Source: Pseudanabaenaceae cyanobacterium MP8IB2.15 (GTDB lineage: Bacteria; Cyanobacteriota; Cyanobacteriia; Pseudanabaenales; Pseudanabaenaceae). Taken from it: DNA of 8,563 bases. Both the position numbers and the translations under genes were made by a program. Under the pieces are notes generated by a model. The model was given only the letters and a program-made list of their open reading frames with translations, ran no database searches and was not told the origin of the DNA. Each line of letters starts with the position of its first letter. The stretch's first letter is position 1. Positions 1 to 6,360 of the stretch are shown here, piece after piece. Location: positions 1-8,563 of the forward strand of contig JARCMB010000066.1 in assembly GCA_030248825.1 (NCBI GenBank). The letters are read 5' to 3'.

Positions 1-882
1 CTGGTAGTGGTGATTCCTGAATCTGACTTCATGGATCGGATTCATGCCAACACTAAAACCACAATTTTGTTGTGCGCGATCGCGCTTGTTGTGGCGATCG
101 CGATTGGTCTAGTTACTTCTCATTGGATTAGTCAGCCAATATTGCGACTTGGGAAAGCTAGCAGTTCGATCGCTAATTTCTCCACGAATATTGATGCCAA
201 CATTGAGCCACCAGTTACCGAAAATCATTCGATCGGCGAATTAGAGACCTTGGCTAATTCCTTTAATCACATGGCCCAGCAACTACGAAATTCATTTATG
301 GCACTGAGGCAAGCCAATGAAGAATTAGAGCAAAGAGTTGCCGATCGAACAGAAGCACTCCAACGCTTAGCCTTACTCGATGGACTAACACAGGTCGCTA
401 ACCGCCGCCGTTTCGATCAATATTTGGCGCAGGTTTGGCAAGATCTCTCGATCACCCAGCAGCCGATGGCGTTGATTTTATGCGATGTCGATTGCTTCAA
501 GCTATTTAACGATCATTACGGTCATCAAATGGGCGATGAGTGCTTAATCCAAGTCGCACAGGCGATCTTACAAGTCGTCTCACACACCTTTAAAGACTCG
601 CAACTGGTCGCACGTTATGGCGGCGAAGAGTTCGTGGTGATTCTGCCCAATACTGATGCTCAAACTGCCAGACAAGTTGGGGAAGAGATGAGAAATTCGA
701 TCGCGAGTCTACAAATTCCTCATATTGCTTCTTATGTTACAGCCCATATTACGCTCAGTATCGGCGCTACGAGTTTAATTCCTACAGTTGATACATCACC
801 CCAAGATTCGATCGCTAAAGCCGATCGGGCTCTCTATACTGCCAAAAATGAAGGACGAGATCGCACGGTTTTACTTTTATGA
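1..882 (+). CDS. Membrane-bound HAMP-GGDEF diguanylate cyclase, 5' truncated
   Basis: The C-terminal part of a sensor enzyme that would make cyclic di-GMP from two GTP. The frame is open through base 1, and the GTG at 7 is probably internal. Residue numbers here count from that GTG. The first residues look like the end of a periplasmic sensor (Cache-like) domain. A transmembrane helix follows (about 17-38), then a HAMP domain (about 39-95) and a signalling helix ending in EQRVADRTEAL. The GGDEF domain runs from about 121 to 290. Visible active-site elements are DVD at 160-162, ND at 168-169, GH at 172-173 and GGEEF at 205-209, so cyclase activity is likely. The inhibitory I-site, normally RxxD just before the GGEEF strand, reads KDSQ here, so product feedback is probably lost. 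The input signal cannot be told because the sensor domain lies outside the window. Confidence 0.93.
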   Translation: MVVVIPESDFMDRIHANTKTTILLCAIALVVAIAIGLVTSHWISQPILRLGKASSSIANFSTNIDANIEPPVTENHSIGELETLANSFNHMAQQLRNSFMALRQANEELEQRVADRTEALQRLALLDGLTQVANRRRFDQYLAQVWQDLSITQQPMALILCDVDCFKLFNDHYGHQMGDECLIQVAQAILQVVSHTFKDSQLVARYGGEEFVVILPNTDAQTARQVGEEMRNSIASLQIPHIASYVTAHITLSIGATSLIPTVDTSPQDSIAKADRALYTAKNEGRDRTVLLL

Positions 883-900
883 TTTACGCATTATCTACGA

Positions 901-928
901 GTAGGGGCAATTCATGAATTGCCCCTAC
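901..928. repeat. Perfect 28-bp palindrome between convergent genes
   Basis: Two 14-nt arms, GTAGGGGCAATTCA and its exact reverse complement, meet with no spacer. The element fills most of the 42-bp gap between the cyclase stop (882) and phoH, and the right arm contains the phoH TAG stop (925-927). I recall similar GTAGGGGC...GCCCCTAC palindromes as dispersed intergenic repeats in cyanobacterial genomes; that is background knowledge, not something this window shows. As RNA it would fold into a strong hairpin on either strand and could protect or end both transcripts. No T-run follows on either strand, so it is not a classical intrinsic terminator. Confidence 0.85.
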
Positions 929-1878
929 TGTCCTGAGCTTTCGTAAGCAGCGACAATCTTCTGGACGAGAGGATGTCGCACAACATCAGACTTATCAAAA
1001 TTGGCGAACGCGATCCCTTCCACCCCAGAAAGCAATTTTTTCACCATGATCAATCCCGATCCTTGGTTTTGGGGCAGATCGATCTGGGTGATATCGCCAG
1101 TCACCACCATGCGCGAATTAAATCCCAGTCGCGTTAACACCATCTTCATCTGAGCGCAGGTCGTATTTTGGGCTTCATCGACAATAATAAAAGCGTTGTT
1201 GAGTGTGCGCCCGCGCATATATGCCAAGGGCGCAAGTTCGATCACACCGCGTTCCATTAGTTGCGGAATCTTTTCGGCATCCATCAACTCATAGAGGGCA
1301 TCGTAGAGCGGACGTAAATAAGGACTGATTTTTTGCTGCAAATCACCAGGCAGAAATCCTAACTTTTCACCTGCCTCCACCGCAGGACGGGTGAGAATCA
1401 AACGTTCGACTTCATTATTTTGCAAAGCCTTGACTGCTGCCACCGCCGCCAAGAAAGTTTTACCCGTTCCCGCAGGGCCAATGCCAAAGGTCAGATCGTG
1501 GGTTTCGATCGCCCGAATGTATTGCTGCTGTTTGAGTGTGCGTGGTTGAATGGGGTCGCCACGACGAGTGCGGGTAATCGGGGTTCGATCGCTCCACTCC
1601 TGTGTGCGGTTCTGGGCGATTGCTTGTTGGGCGGCAAGAATATCCACGGCATCGATCGACTGATCTTGTGACCATAACTGCTTCAGAGCATAGATCAGTG
1701 ATTGGCACTGGCTGACCTGAGCCTCACTGCCTGTGATCAATAATTCCTGACCACGCAAAACTAACTTTGCCCCAGTTTGCTGGGTAATTAACTTTAAGTT
1801 TTCACCTTTCAATCCCGCCAACCGTATGGCACTACTGGGATTGGGTAAATCGAGACTGAAGGTTTGGGATTCTCCCAT
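925..1878 (-). CDS. phoH: PhoH family ATPase
   Basis: A cytoplasmic P-loop ATPase of the PhoH/YbeZ family, 317 aa, which is normal for the family. An N-terminal KH-like nucleic-acid-binding region (about 5-70) includes the GLKGENLKLI stretch. The ATPase core has Walker A GPAGTGKT at 134-141, the family motif LTRPAVEAGEKLGFLPGDL (about 162-180), Walker B IIVDEAQN at 231-238 and TGDITQIDLP at 260-269. The C-terminal signature RHPLVQKIVAAYE is intact. E. coli YbeZ works with the YbeY RNase in RNA metabolism, but the exact role in cyanobacteria is not settled. The gene starts 31 bp after the cyclophilin stop on the same strand, so co-transcription is likely. The ATG at 1878 has no clear Shine-Dalgarno sequence. 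The stop codon lies inside the downstream palindrome. Confidence 0.95.
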   Translation of the reverse strand: MGESQTFSLDLPNPSSAIRLAGLKGENLKLITQQTGAKLVLRGQELLITGSEAQVSQCQSLIYALKQLWSQDQSIDAVDILAAQQAIAQNRTQEWSDRTPITRTRRGDPIQPRTLKQQQYIRAIETHDLTFGIGPAGTGKTFLAAVAAVKALQNNEVERLILTRPAVEAGEKLGFLPGDLQQKISPYLRPLYDALYELMDAEKIPQLMERGVIELAPLAYMRGRTLNNAFIIVDEAQNTTCAQMKMVLTRLGFNSRMVVTGDITQIDLPQNQGSGLIMVKKLLSGVEGIAFANFDKSDVVRHPLVQKIVAAYESSGQ

Positions 1879-1909
1879 TTGGTAATTATATTTGGGGTTA
1901 TGCTTAGGA

Positions 1910-3028
1910 TTATTTTGGGGGCTGGACTAAATTTTCAATGCCACTAATTACGCGGACTTTCTCTATCTTATCCTCTAGTTTAAGTTTGCGTAGAACTTCC
2001 TCGCCTTCGGTAACATAACCAATCACAGTGTAGTTGCCATCAATCAAGTTCAGCCCCGCAGGTGTAAGGTCAGACTCAAATAAGTAGACAAAGAATTGTG
2101 AAGAGCCACCATTGGGATCTTCGCTAGGATGCGACATTGCCACAGTCCCAAAAGCTGAAAATGGCAAAACCGGTAAAGTCCTAGTTAAACCAACTTCTTC
2201 AAGCGTATGTCCATAGATTGGTTGATCTTTGCCAGGGACAAGAATTTCGATCGGGACGGTTCTGGGTTTTCCCGTCGCAGGATCGACAAAACCATCGGCA
2301 GGGCCGGGTGGATCGCCTGCTTGCAAGAAATAGTTGTCATCGGCACGACTAAAAGTTTGACCGTCGTAGAAACCACGTTGGACTAAATCGACAAATTGCC
2401 CAGCATTGACTGGCGCGGTATAACCATCCAGAACCATCGTGAGTGAGCCTTTGCTAGTCTGCATCTCGACGATCGATCGACCCTTAAGTTGAGGTAAGTT
2501 GGCGTATGCTTTTGGCACTTCAAACGGAAATTTTGTCACCATGTCCGCTTCTAGCTGACCAATGTAGTCTAGGGCTTTTTCGCTGAGTGGCTTGATCTCA
2601 TTACGTTTTTTCGTGTCGATCGCATCTTTGAGTGGTAATAACGTCTCGTTCAGTTGAGCAATCAGACTTCCTGCGGCTGTCTTTTTGGCTGGGGTGACGC
2701 TTGCCAGTAAGTTGTCACTCTTTTGAGCCAGATCGAAGATGATCCGATCGATATCTTTATTTAGGTTATTCCAGCGTTTGAGGTTAGCTTGCCTAGGCAT
2801 TTTCTCCAAGGTTAGCTGGATCTTGCGAATCACGTCATTTTTAATCGGCAAAGACTGGCGCAACAAAACTCTGGCATCTTTGATCGCACTGTAAGCAGGT
2901 AAAGCCGCATGACTTGGATGAGCATAACCAATGACGCTAGCTAATCCCACCAAGCCCACCAAAGATATCTGCAACAGACCAGAAATCAAGCTTTTTAACA
3001 GTTTTTTGCTGAACATTTCGCTAAACAT
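1910..3028 (-). CDS. TLP40/CYP38-like lumenal cyclophilin (peptidyl-prolyl isomerase)
   Basis: Resembles the cyanobacterial homologues of plant CYP38/TLP40, which in plants support photosystem II assembly and repair in the thylakoid lumen. The frame extends up to a TTG at 3067, but the ATGs at 3028 and 3016 give a sensible signal peptide. I chose 3028 (372 aa), and 3016 is equally possible. Numbered from the TTG, a lysine-rich start and hydrophobic stretch (about 21-47) end in SHA|A, with likely cleavage after residue 54. A helical region (about 58-170) precedes the cyclophilin domain (about 185-380). Catalytic-type residues are FSR (239-241), FLQAGDP (247-253) and QFFVYL (324-329). The position of the canonical cyclophilin tryptophan appears to be leucine, so activity and cyclosporin binding may be weak. 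It leads the phoH gene in a probable two-gene operon. Confidence 0.88.
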   Translation of the reverse strand: MFSEMFSKKLLKSLISGLLQISLVGLVGLASVIGYAHPSHAALPAYSAIKDARVLLRQSLPIKNDVIRKIQLTLEKMPRQANLKRWNNLNKDIDRIIFDLAQKSDNLLASVTPAKKTAAGSLIAQLNETLLPLKDAIDTKKRNEIKPLSEKALDYIGQLEADMVTKFPFEVPKAYANLPQLKGRSIVEMQTSKGSLTMVLDGYTAPVNAGQFVDLVQRGFYDGQTFSRADDNYFLQAGDPPGPADGFVDPATGKPRTVPIEILVPGKDQPIYGHTLEEVGLTRTLPVLPFSAFGTVAMSHPSEDPNGGSSQFFVYLFESDLTPAGLNLIDGNYTVIGYVTEGEEVLRKLKLEDKIEKVRVISGIENLVQPPK

Positions 3029-3077
3029 GTGACTAAATATTTCGTGCCATGAACTAATCCATCTCAAATGCTAGTTC

Positions 3078-3106
3078 ATTTTGGTAGCTCTAGTTACGCG
3101 TCGCAA
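3078..3106 (-). promoter_or_regulatory. Candidate promoter for the cyclophilin-phoH pair
   Basis: On the minus strand TTGCGA (3106-3101) and CAAAAT (3083-3078) are separated by exactly 17 bp. Each matches the sigma-70 consensus at 4 of 6 positions. A start near 3071 would give a leader of about 43 nt to the ATG at 3028 and would place the TTG at 3067 almost at the transcript end, which fits that TTG not being used. This rests on consensus matching by eye only. Confidence 0.3.
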
Positions 3107-3195
3107 TGCATGAACATAAAGCCCCCATACTTCTGTAATGGAGGTGTGAATGATTTGAGCAAATAGCTATTGGTAGTGAGGGAACAGATTTTCAA

Positions 3196-3351
3196 CTAGG
3201 CTGCTTGGGGCAAGGTAATCTGCGTAGTCTGTCTAGAGGCAATATCGATACATAGTGGTTCGATCGAAACGCGAATTTCAGCGCATGGGATCGTATCTGC
3301 ATGAATAGAGCCAGCCAGAGTTGCTTCGTGAACTTCTAGGAGCAGAAATAC
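3196..3351 (-). other. Open frame continuing past the stop of the upstream gene; possible gene remnant
   Basis: Immediately after the TAA (3354-3352) of the permease-annotated gene, the same frame stays open for 51 codons before TAG at 3198-3196. It has no ATG, GTG or TTG codon usable as an early start. The conceptual peptide includes EVHEATLAGSIHADTIPC and IRVSIEPLCIDIAS, with a protein-like composition. The upstream protein already ends where I recall its family ending, so this may be a decayed 3' fragment of another gene, or chance. The rest of the spacer (3068-3195) shows only the candidate promoter listed separately. Confidence 0.25.
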
Positions 3352-4032
3352 TTACTCACCTCTGACATCAACCACAGGCTGTTTGCGGGAAAACATATAT
3401 CTAGTCAAGTCTTCAAAAACATCACGTCGCAAAAACGGGTAATCGCTGATCCAGATATTAAGCTGTGGTAGATATGCATCAGTCATCAGTTTGCTAACAC
3501 GCCGAAATTGTGAATCGTTAGATAGCAGAACCATACAGATCATTTGTTTGGGCACAATTCGTTTATATTCACGGCGCATCGGCACGCGCAGAGTTGTAAC
3601 AAACCCCGATCGATCTCCTAATTCCAAATTAAAAAAGCTCTCGGTATTGTAGTTAACTTCCAGCCGTCCACGCGAATCGACACTTTCTTGCTTCGACAAA
3701 ACTTCTTCCGACAAGTAAACATCCAATACTCTGGCTTGCCAGAAACCACAGTGATCGAACTTGCGTAATTTGGCATTGCGGATGCTTGCTTGCGCTACTG
3801 GGCCCAACATCCAGTACAGCCCACCCAATCCCGCACAAATAAACATAACTACACCCCAAACGTTATCGGGAGTGCGGTTGTATAGCAATCCAAACACTAC
3901 CAACAGCGCCACAGAAATCAAAATACGCTGGAATACAGCTTGGCTTGAACCCCAGAAATACTGATACTGATCTGAAGTCGGCACAGCAGGGACAAGTTCG
4001 TCAAATTTTCCGCGCTTTAAAGGAGTAATCAT
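3352..4032 (-). CDS. Conserved cyanobacterial two-helix membrane protein (often annotated 'phosphate ABC transporter permease')
   Basis: A cyanobacterial family that databases often label phosphate ABC transporter permease, although it lacks the multi-helix permease core, so I would not adopt that function. The frame reaches a TTG at 4053, but the ATG at 4032 gives the family-like start MITPLKRGKFDEL and overlaps the upstream stop as ATGA, giving 226 aa. Numbered from the TTG, there are two membrane helices (about 42-58 and 66-85). A soluble domain follows, with GFWQARVLDVYLSEE (103-117) and, near the end, LPQLNIWISDYPFLRRDVF (205-223). The ATGA overlap with the DUF3119 gene implies translational coupling and a shared role at the membrane. 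The function is unknown. The stop is TAA, and the frame beyond it remains open (see the 3196-3351 entry). Confidence 0.85.
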   Translation of the reverse strand: MITPLKRGKFDELVPAVPTSDQYQYFWGSSQAVFQRILISVALLVVFGLLYNRTPDNVWGVVMFICAGLGGLYWMLGPVAQASIRNAKLRKFDHCGFWQARVLDVYLSEEVLSKQESVDSRGRLEVNYNTESFFNLELGDRSGFVTTLRVPMRREYKRIVPKQMICMVLLSNDSQFRRVSKLMTDAYLPQLNIWISDYPFLRRDVFEDLTRYMFSRKQPVVDVRGE

Positions 4033-4424
4033 TGTTCGGGGATGATTGGGCAATACTTCTCAAGACAAGCCTTTAGAGCTTTAGGATCGAATAAAATTGG
4101 GAGAAAATGAATGCTCTTGACTTCTTTAAAATAGAACAGGACAGGCACGGCAGGATAGAAAATTCGCCAGTTTTGCCAATCTTGGTAAGGGAAGCGGCGG
4201 AATAGCGTTTCACCTCTGTAGACATCCAGATCGGTCGTGGTAAATATGAGGCGCAAAGTCGCAGCTTGGAATAGCAAAAACAGACTAAATAGAGCGATCG
4301 AACCACCAATCCAAACTTGAAATAAAGCAATTGGGATCGAGAATACGAACAGCACAATCGGGATTTTAAAACTTGGAGATAGCTGTGTTACTCCGTCGAT
4401 CGAGGTTGAATCGTTAGTAGTCAT
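4029..4424 (-). CDS. DUF3119 family membrane protein
   Basis: A 131-aa protein matching the DUF3119 family, which is found in cyanobacteria and has no known function. Two adjacent hydrophobic helices (about 19-37 and 41-57) form a hairpin, followed by a soluble C-terminal domain. The conserved-looking core is RRFPYQDWQNWRIFYP (76-91) and EVKSIHFLPILFDPK (101-115), rich in aromatic residues. The ATG at 4424 is preceded by AGGAAAG about 11 nt upstream, an acceptable ribosome-binding site. Its TGA stop (4031-4029) overlaps the next gene's ATG by 4 bp, so the two are an operon. A good extended -10 promoter lies about 30 bp upstream. Confidence 0.88.
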   Translation of the reverse strand: MTTNDSTSIDGVTQLSPSFKIPIVLFVFSIPIALFQVWIGGSIALFSLFLLFQAATLRLIFTTTDLDVYRGETLFRRFPYQDWQNWRIFYPAVPVLFYFKEVKSIHFLPILFDPKALKACLEKYCPIIPEQ

Positions 4425-4454
4425 AGTTACAGATGCTTTCCTGCCAGTGGTGAT

Positions 4455-4463
4455 ACTATAACA
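4455..4463 (-). promoter_or_regulatory. Extended -10 promoter for the DUF3119 operon
   Basis: The minus strand reads TGTTATAGT, an extended -10 of the form TGn plus TATAGT (5 of 6 to TATAAT). A start near 4448 would give a leader of about 24 nt that contains the AGGAAAG ribosome-binding site. No convincing -35 is seen, which is common for extended -10 promoters. The site lies in the 114-bp divergent spacer shared with the plus-strand gene at 4539. I found no equally good promoter for that gene. Confidence 0.45.
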
Positions 4464-4538
4464 ATAAATAAAAGTGTATGTGAGCAGCTACGGTAAAGCG
4501 TTAATTGACCAGCTCATTATTCAGAGAAAAGTTTTCCT

Positions 4539-4817
4539 ATGAATGTACCCACAGATATGCCTACCGATATATCTACTAACGAAATCAATCAGGCGACTGA
4601 AACCTGGGAGCATCTGAAGCAAGCAATCGCCAGTAGTTCAGGATTCGATCGATGGCAACGGACGAGAAATGTCTCTAAAAATGTAGTTGTGAACGAGTTA
4701 ACTGAATCAAATCAGCCAGATTCTTTACTAGATCAAAAATCCGAGCAACAAGATCGACAACTAGACGTACAAGTAACAGATTATCTTCGTGAAACTTTAG
4801 AAACACTTGCATACTAG
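4539..4817 (+). CDS. Small conserved cyanobacterial protein of unknown function
   Basis: A 92-aa acidic, soluble protein with no signal peptide or membrane segment. Two segments look constrained: ETWEHLKQAIASSSGFDRWQ (21-40) and, at the very C-terminus, LDVQVTDYLRETLETLAY (75-92). A glutamine- and serine-rich linker of low complexity joins them. From memory, the C-terminal 'YLRETLETLAY' ending recurs in small cyanobacterial hypothetical proteins, so I treat it as a real gene. The start ATG at 4539 follows an AGAGAAAA stretch, a weak ribosome-binding site; an ATG at 4557 is also possible. It ends 39 bp before the NblB-like gene on the same strand, which suggests co-expression. I do not recognise a function. 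Confidence 0.75.
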   Translation: MNVPTDMPTDISTNEINQATETWEHLKQAIASSSGFDRWQRTRNVSKNVVVNELTESNQPDSLLDQKSEQQDRQLDVQVTDYLRETLETLAY

Positions 4818-4856
4818 TTGACTTATGCTTGAATCGTTGCTTTAAACGATCGAAAC

Positions 4857-5531
4857 ATGAGTACAACACTAGAATCCCTCCGCCAAATATTACAATCGGA
4901 TGATTTTGGTGCGCGCCTGCACGTACTGAATGAAAGTCGAAGTTTAGAGATTGCCGAGCGGTTTGAATTACTTAGTATTGCTACTGCCGATCGAAATACG
5001 AGAGTGCGTTACGATGCCGTTAGCCAACTAGCTGTGGTTGGTCAACACGATCTCGATCGATCCCTCCAAATTTTGCGAGATCGACTGATTAATGACCCTG
5101 AAAGTGATGTCCGTGCTGCTGCTGCCGATTCGATCGGGGCTTTAAAATTAACTGCTGCCTTTGAAGATCTGCAAACTGCTTACGAACAGACAGATGAATG
5201 GCTGATGCAGTTCAGCATCATTGCTGCGCTAGGAGAACTTGGCGATCGACGAGGGTTTGAACTGTTAACTAAAGCCCTCAACAACAGCAACGATTTAGTC
5301 AGAATTGCCGCCGTCGGCGCATTGGGCGAACTTGGCGATCCCCGCACTTTAGAACTAATTTTGCCTTTAGTCGATGATCCCGACTGGCAACTACGGCATC
5401 GAGTGGCTCAAGCCTTAGCTGGGCTGGGCGGCCCTGTAGCAGAGGCTGCCCTAGCAAAACTTTGTCAAGACCCAACTGAGATCGTGGCGGAAGTTGCTCG
5501 ATCGCTTTTAACCTCGATCGAACAACCCTAA
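4857..5531 (+). CDS. nblB: HEAT-repeat protein, NblB-like phycobilisome degradation factor
   Basis: A 224-aa, all-helical HEAT-like repeat protein resembling NblB, which is related to the CpcE/F bilin lyases and is needed for phycobilisome breakdown under nutrient stress, probably by detaching chromophores. Repeats with the VRxxAxxALGxLGD pattern appear at about 45-62, 81-98, 114-130, 146-162, 176-192 and 208-220. Two of them share the exact DNA string GAACTTGGCGATC (5235-5247 and 5328-5340), 93 bp or 31 residues apart, one repeat unit. Length fits NblB (about 220 aa). There is no signal peptide, so it should be cytoplasmic. Other HEAT-repeat proteins, such as lyase subunits or scaffolds, cannot be excluded from sequence alone. 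The ATG at 4857 lacks a strong ribosome-binding site. A 9-bp tandem duplication at the end creates a second in-frame stop. Confidence 0.8.
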   Translation: MSTTLESLRQILQSDDFGARLHVLNESRSLEIAERFELLSIATADRNTRVRYDAVSQLAVVGQHDLDRSLQILRDRLINDPESDVRAAAADSIGALKLTAAFEDLQTAYEQTDEWLMQFSIIAALGELGDRRGFELLTKALNNSNDLVRIAAVGALGELGDPRTLELILPLVDDPDWQLRHRVAQALAGLGGPVAEAALAKLCQDPTEIVAEVARSLLTSIEQP

Positions 5532-5541
5532 CAACCCTAAC
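5521..5541 (+). repeat. 9-bp tandem duplication at the end of the nblB-like gene
   Basis: AACAACCCT occurs twice in tandem (5521-5529, 5530-5538) followed by AAC. The duplication places a second in-frame TAA at 5538-5540, nine bases after the first at 5529-5531. It fills much of the gap to the convergent DUF4079 gene. Confidence 0.7.
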
Positions 5542-5550
5542 TACTCAACC

Positions 5551-6033
5551 TCAAGTCGCCTTTGCGGCCTGACTGAGTATGCGTAATACAATGTCAAACC
5601 CAGTCACTGCCTGCCAAGCAAAAATTCCGACTAACAAGATATTGAGGCTGATGTGTGTATAACGCGCCCAGTCTTTGCCCTGTTGCATCATCGGTGCTAG
5701 TGCGGCTGACAATGCTGCCATGCAAGCTACACCTAAACCCGCAATCAGATGCGGCCCGACAAATAGCTTGCCATTATTGATAAATGTCACAGCCATCCCA
5801 CCCACACTACCCACCACGACTAACACTAGAAAAATCGATCCGACCTGAAAATGGTTCAGGTTATATTTTTTCGCAATCATTTCTTTTTTAACCGCGCCCT
5901 CAGCACTGCGAGTACGTCTGATCTGAATACCTAGATATAGCGCGTATAGAGCTAGTCCCAGCGTTAACAGCATGAGGACGGGATGAAAGAAAGTAACCAC
6001 GGGCTTTAGTGGCTCTGGGATCTGAATATTCAT
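5551..6033 (-). CDS. DUF4079 family four-helix membrane protein
   Basis: A 160-aa integral membrane protein matching DUF4079, a family common in cyanobacteria. Four helices are apparent at about 13-35, 62-84, 92-113 and 125-148. Histidines sit at or near helix ends: H17 (FFHP), H61 (NLNHFQVG), H95 (GPHLIAGL) and H127 (RYTHISLN). This arrangement recalls cytochrome b561 and ferric-reductase-like proteins, so haem binding is a reasonable inference, but no function is established. It is transcribed towards the NblB-like gene, with 19 bp between the two stop codons. The ATG at 6033 has no clear ribosome-binding site, and no in-frame ATG nearby looks better. Confidence 0.85.
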   Translation of the reverse strand: MNIQIPEPLKPVVTFFHPVLMLLTLGLALYALYLGIQIRRTRSAEGAVKKEMIAKKYNLNHFQVGSIFLVLVVVGSVGGMAVTFINNGKLFVGPHLIAGLGVACMAALSAALAPMMQQGKDWARYTHISLNILLVGIFAWQAVTGFDIVLRILSQAAKAT

Positions 6034-6248
6034 TAGGGTTCGGCTGCTCTAGTTAAATCTTTACTAATTTTAATGCTTTTTAACTTTGCCGTAGAGTCAA
6101 TTCCGATCGGTGCTAGTTGATAAATGTCGATCGATCACGCTTTCCCAATGCGCTAGTTTGCTTTGGAGTTTATGGTGCCTGTAGCATTTACAGCAAAACA
6201 GCAAAATTTAAAAATTCTGGCTCGATCGCAACGAAACGTCTGGGTTAA

Positions 6249-6257
6249 TGCTAGGCT
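6249..6257 (+). promoter_or_regulatory. Extended -10 promoter of the SRP RNA gene
   Basis: TGCTAGGCT is a TGn extended -10 with a weak hexamer (TAGGCT). It ends 7 nt before the predicted 5' end of the SRP RNA at about 6265, which is correct promoter geometry. No good -35 is seen at the expected place (about 6229-6234). The rest of 6034-6248 is A/T-rich and contains several CGATCG sites. I could not pick a convincing promoter for the divergent DUF4079 gene there. Confidence 0.35.
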
Positions 6258-6264
6258 ATTAGCT

Positions 6265-6360
6265 GACCTGGATCTATGCGATTTTAACGCCCGAACCGTG
6301 TCAGGGTCGGAAGGCAGCAGCACTAAGGGATGCTTGGAATAGGCGTAGTACCCGGGTCTT
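6265..6360 (+). ncRNA. ffs: Signal recognition particle RNA (4.5S / small bacterial type)
   Basis: The RNA scaffold that binds Ffh (SRP54) and targets membrane proteins co-translationally. The hallmark Ffh-binding region is at about 6298-6324: GTGTCAGGGTCGGAAGGCAG followed by CAGCAC, with a GGAA apical loop flanked by the asymmetric and symmetric internal loops. The ends pair: GACCTGG (6265-6271) with CCCGGGTC (6351-6358), and inside that CTATGC (6273-6278) with GCGTAG (6343-6348). The length of about 96 nt fits the bacterial short form. A T-run follows directly. Exact ends are inferred from pairing. Confidence 0.93.

Noticed and set aside
1420..1708. Open frames of about 80 codons on both strands inside phoH
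   Set aside because: They overlap a complete, strongly recognised PhoH gene and show no family motifs; they are frame shadows.
3029..3067. TTG start at 3067 for the cyclophilin
   Set aside because: It adds 13 residues before the signal peptide, lacks a ribosome-binding site, and lies almost at the predicted transcript start.
3122..3146. Imperfect hairpin around CCCCATAC/GTAATGGAGG in the 3068-3351 spacer
   Set aside because: It has mismatches and no T-run, and matches no riboswitch or known element; it is probably incidental.
3653..3964. Open frames of about 67 codons opposite and alongside the permease-annotated gene
   Set aside because: They are fully contained in a gene with conserved motifs and have no ribosome-binding site or recognisable content.
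4505..4533. TTGACC followed 17 bp later by AAAGTT as a promoter for the 92-aa gene
   Set aside because: The -35 is good, but the -10 shares almost nothing with TATAAT and sits only a few bases before the start codon.
5550..5577. Possible terminator hairpin at the end of the DUF4079 gene (CTC-AGTC-GCC pairing with GGC-GACT-GAG)
   Set aside because: The stem has two bulges, lies mostly inside the coding sequence, and is not followed by a T-run.
6172..6342. A 56-codon plus-strand open frame starting with ATG after a GGAG-like stretch
   Set aside because: More than half of it overlaps the SRP RNA, whose structure explains the sequence, and the GGAG is too close to the ATG (3 nt).
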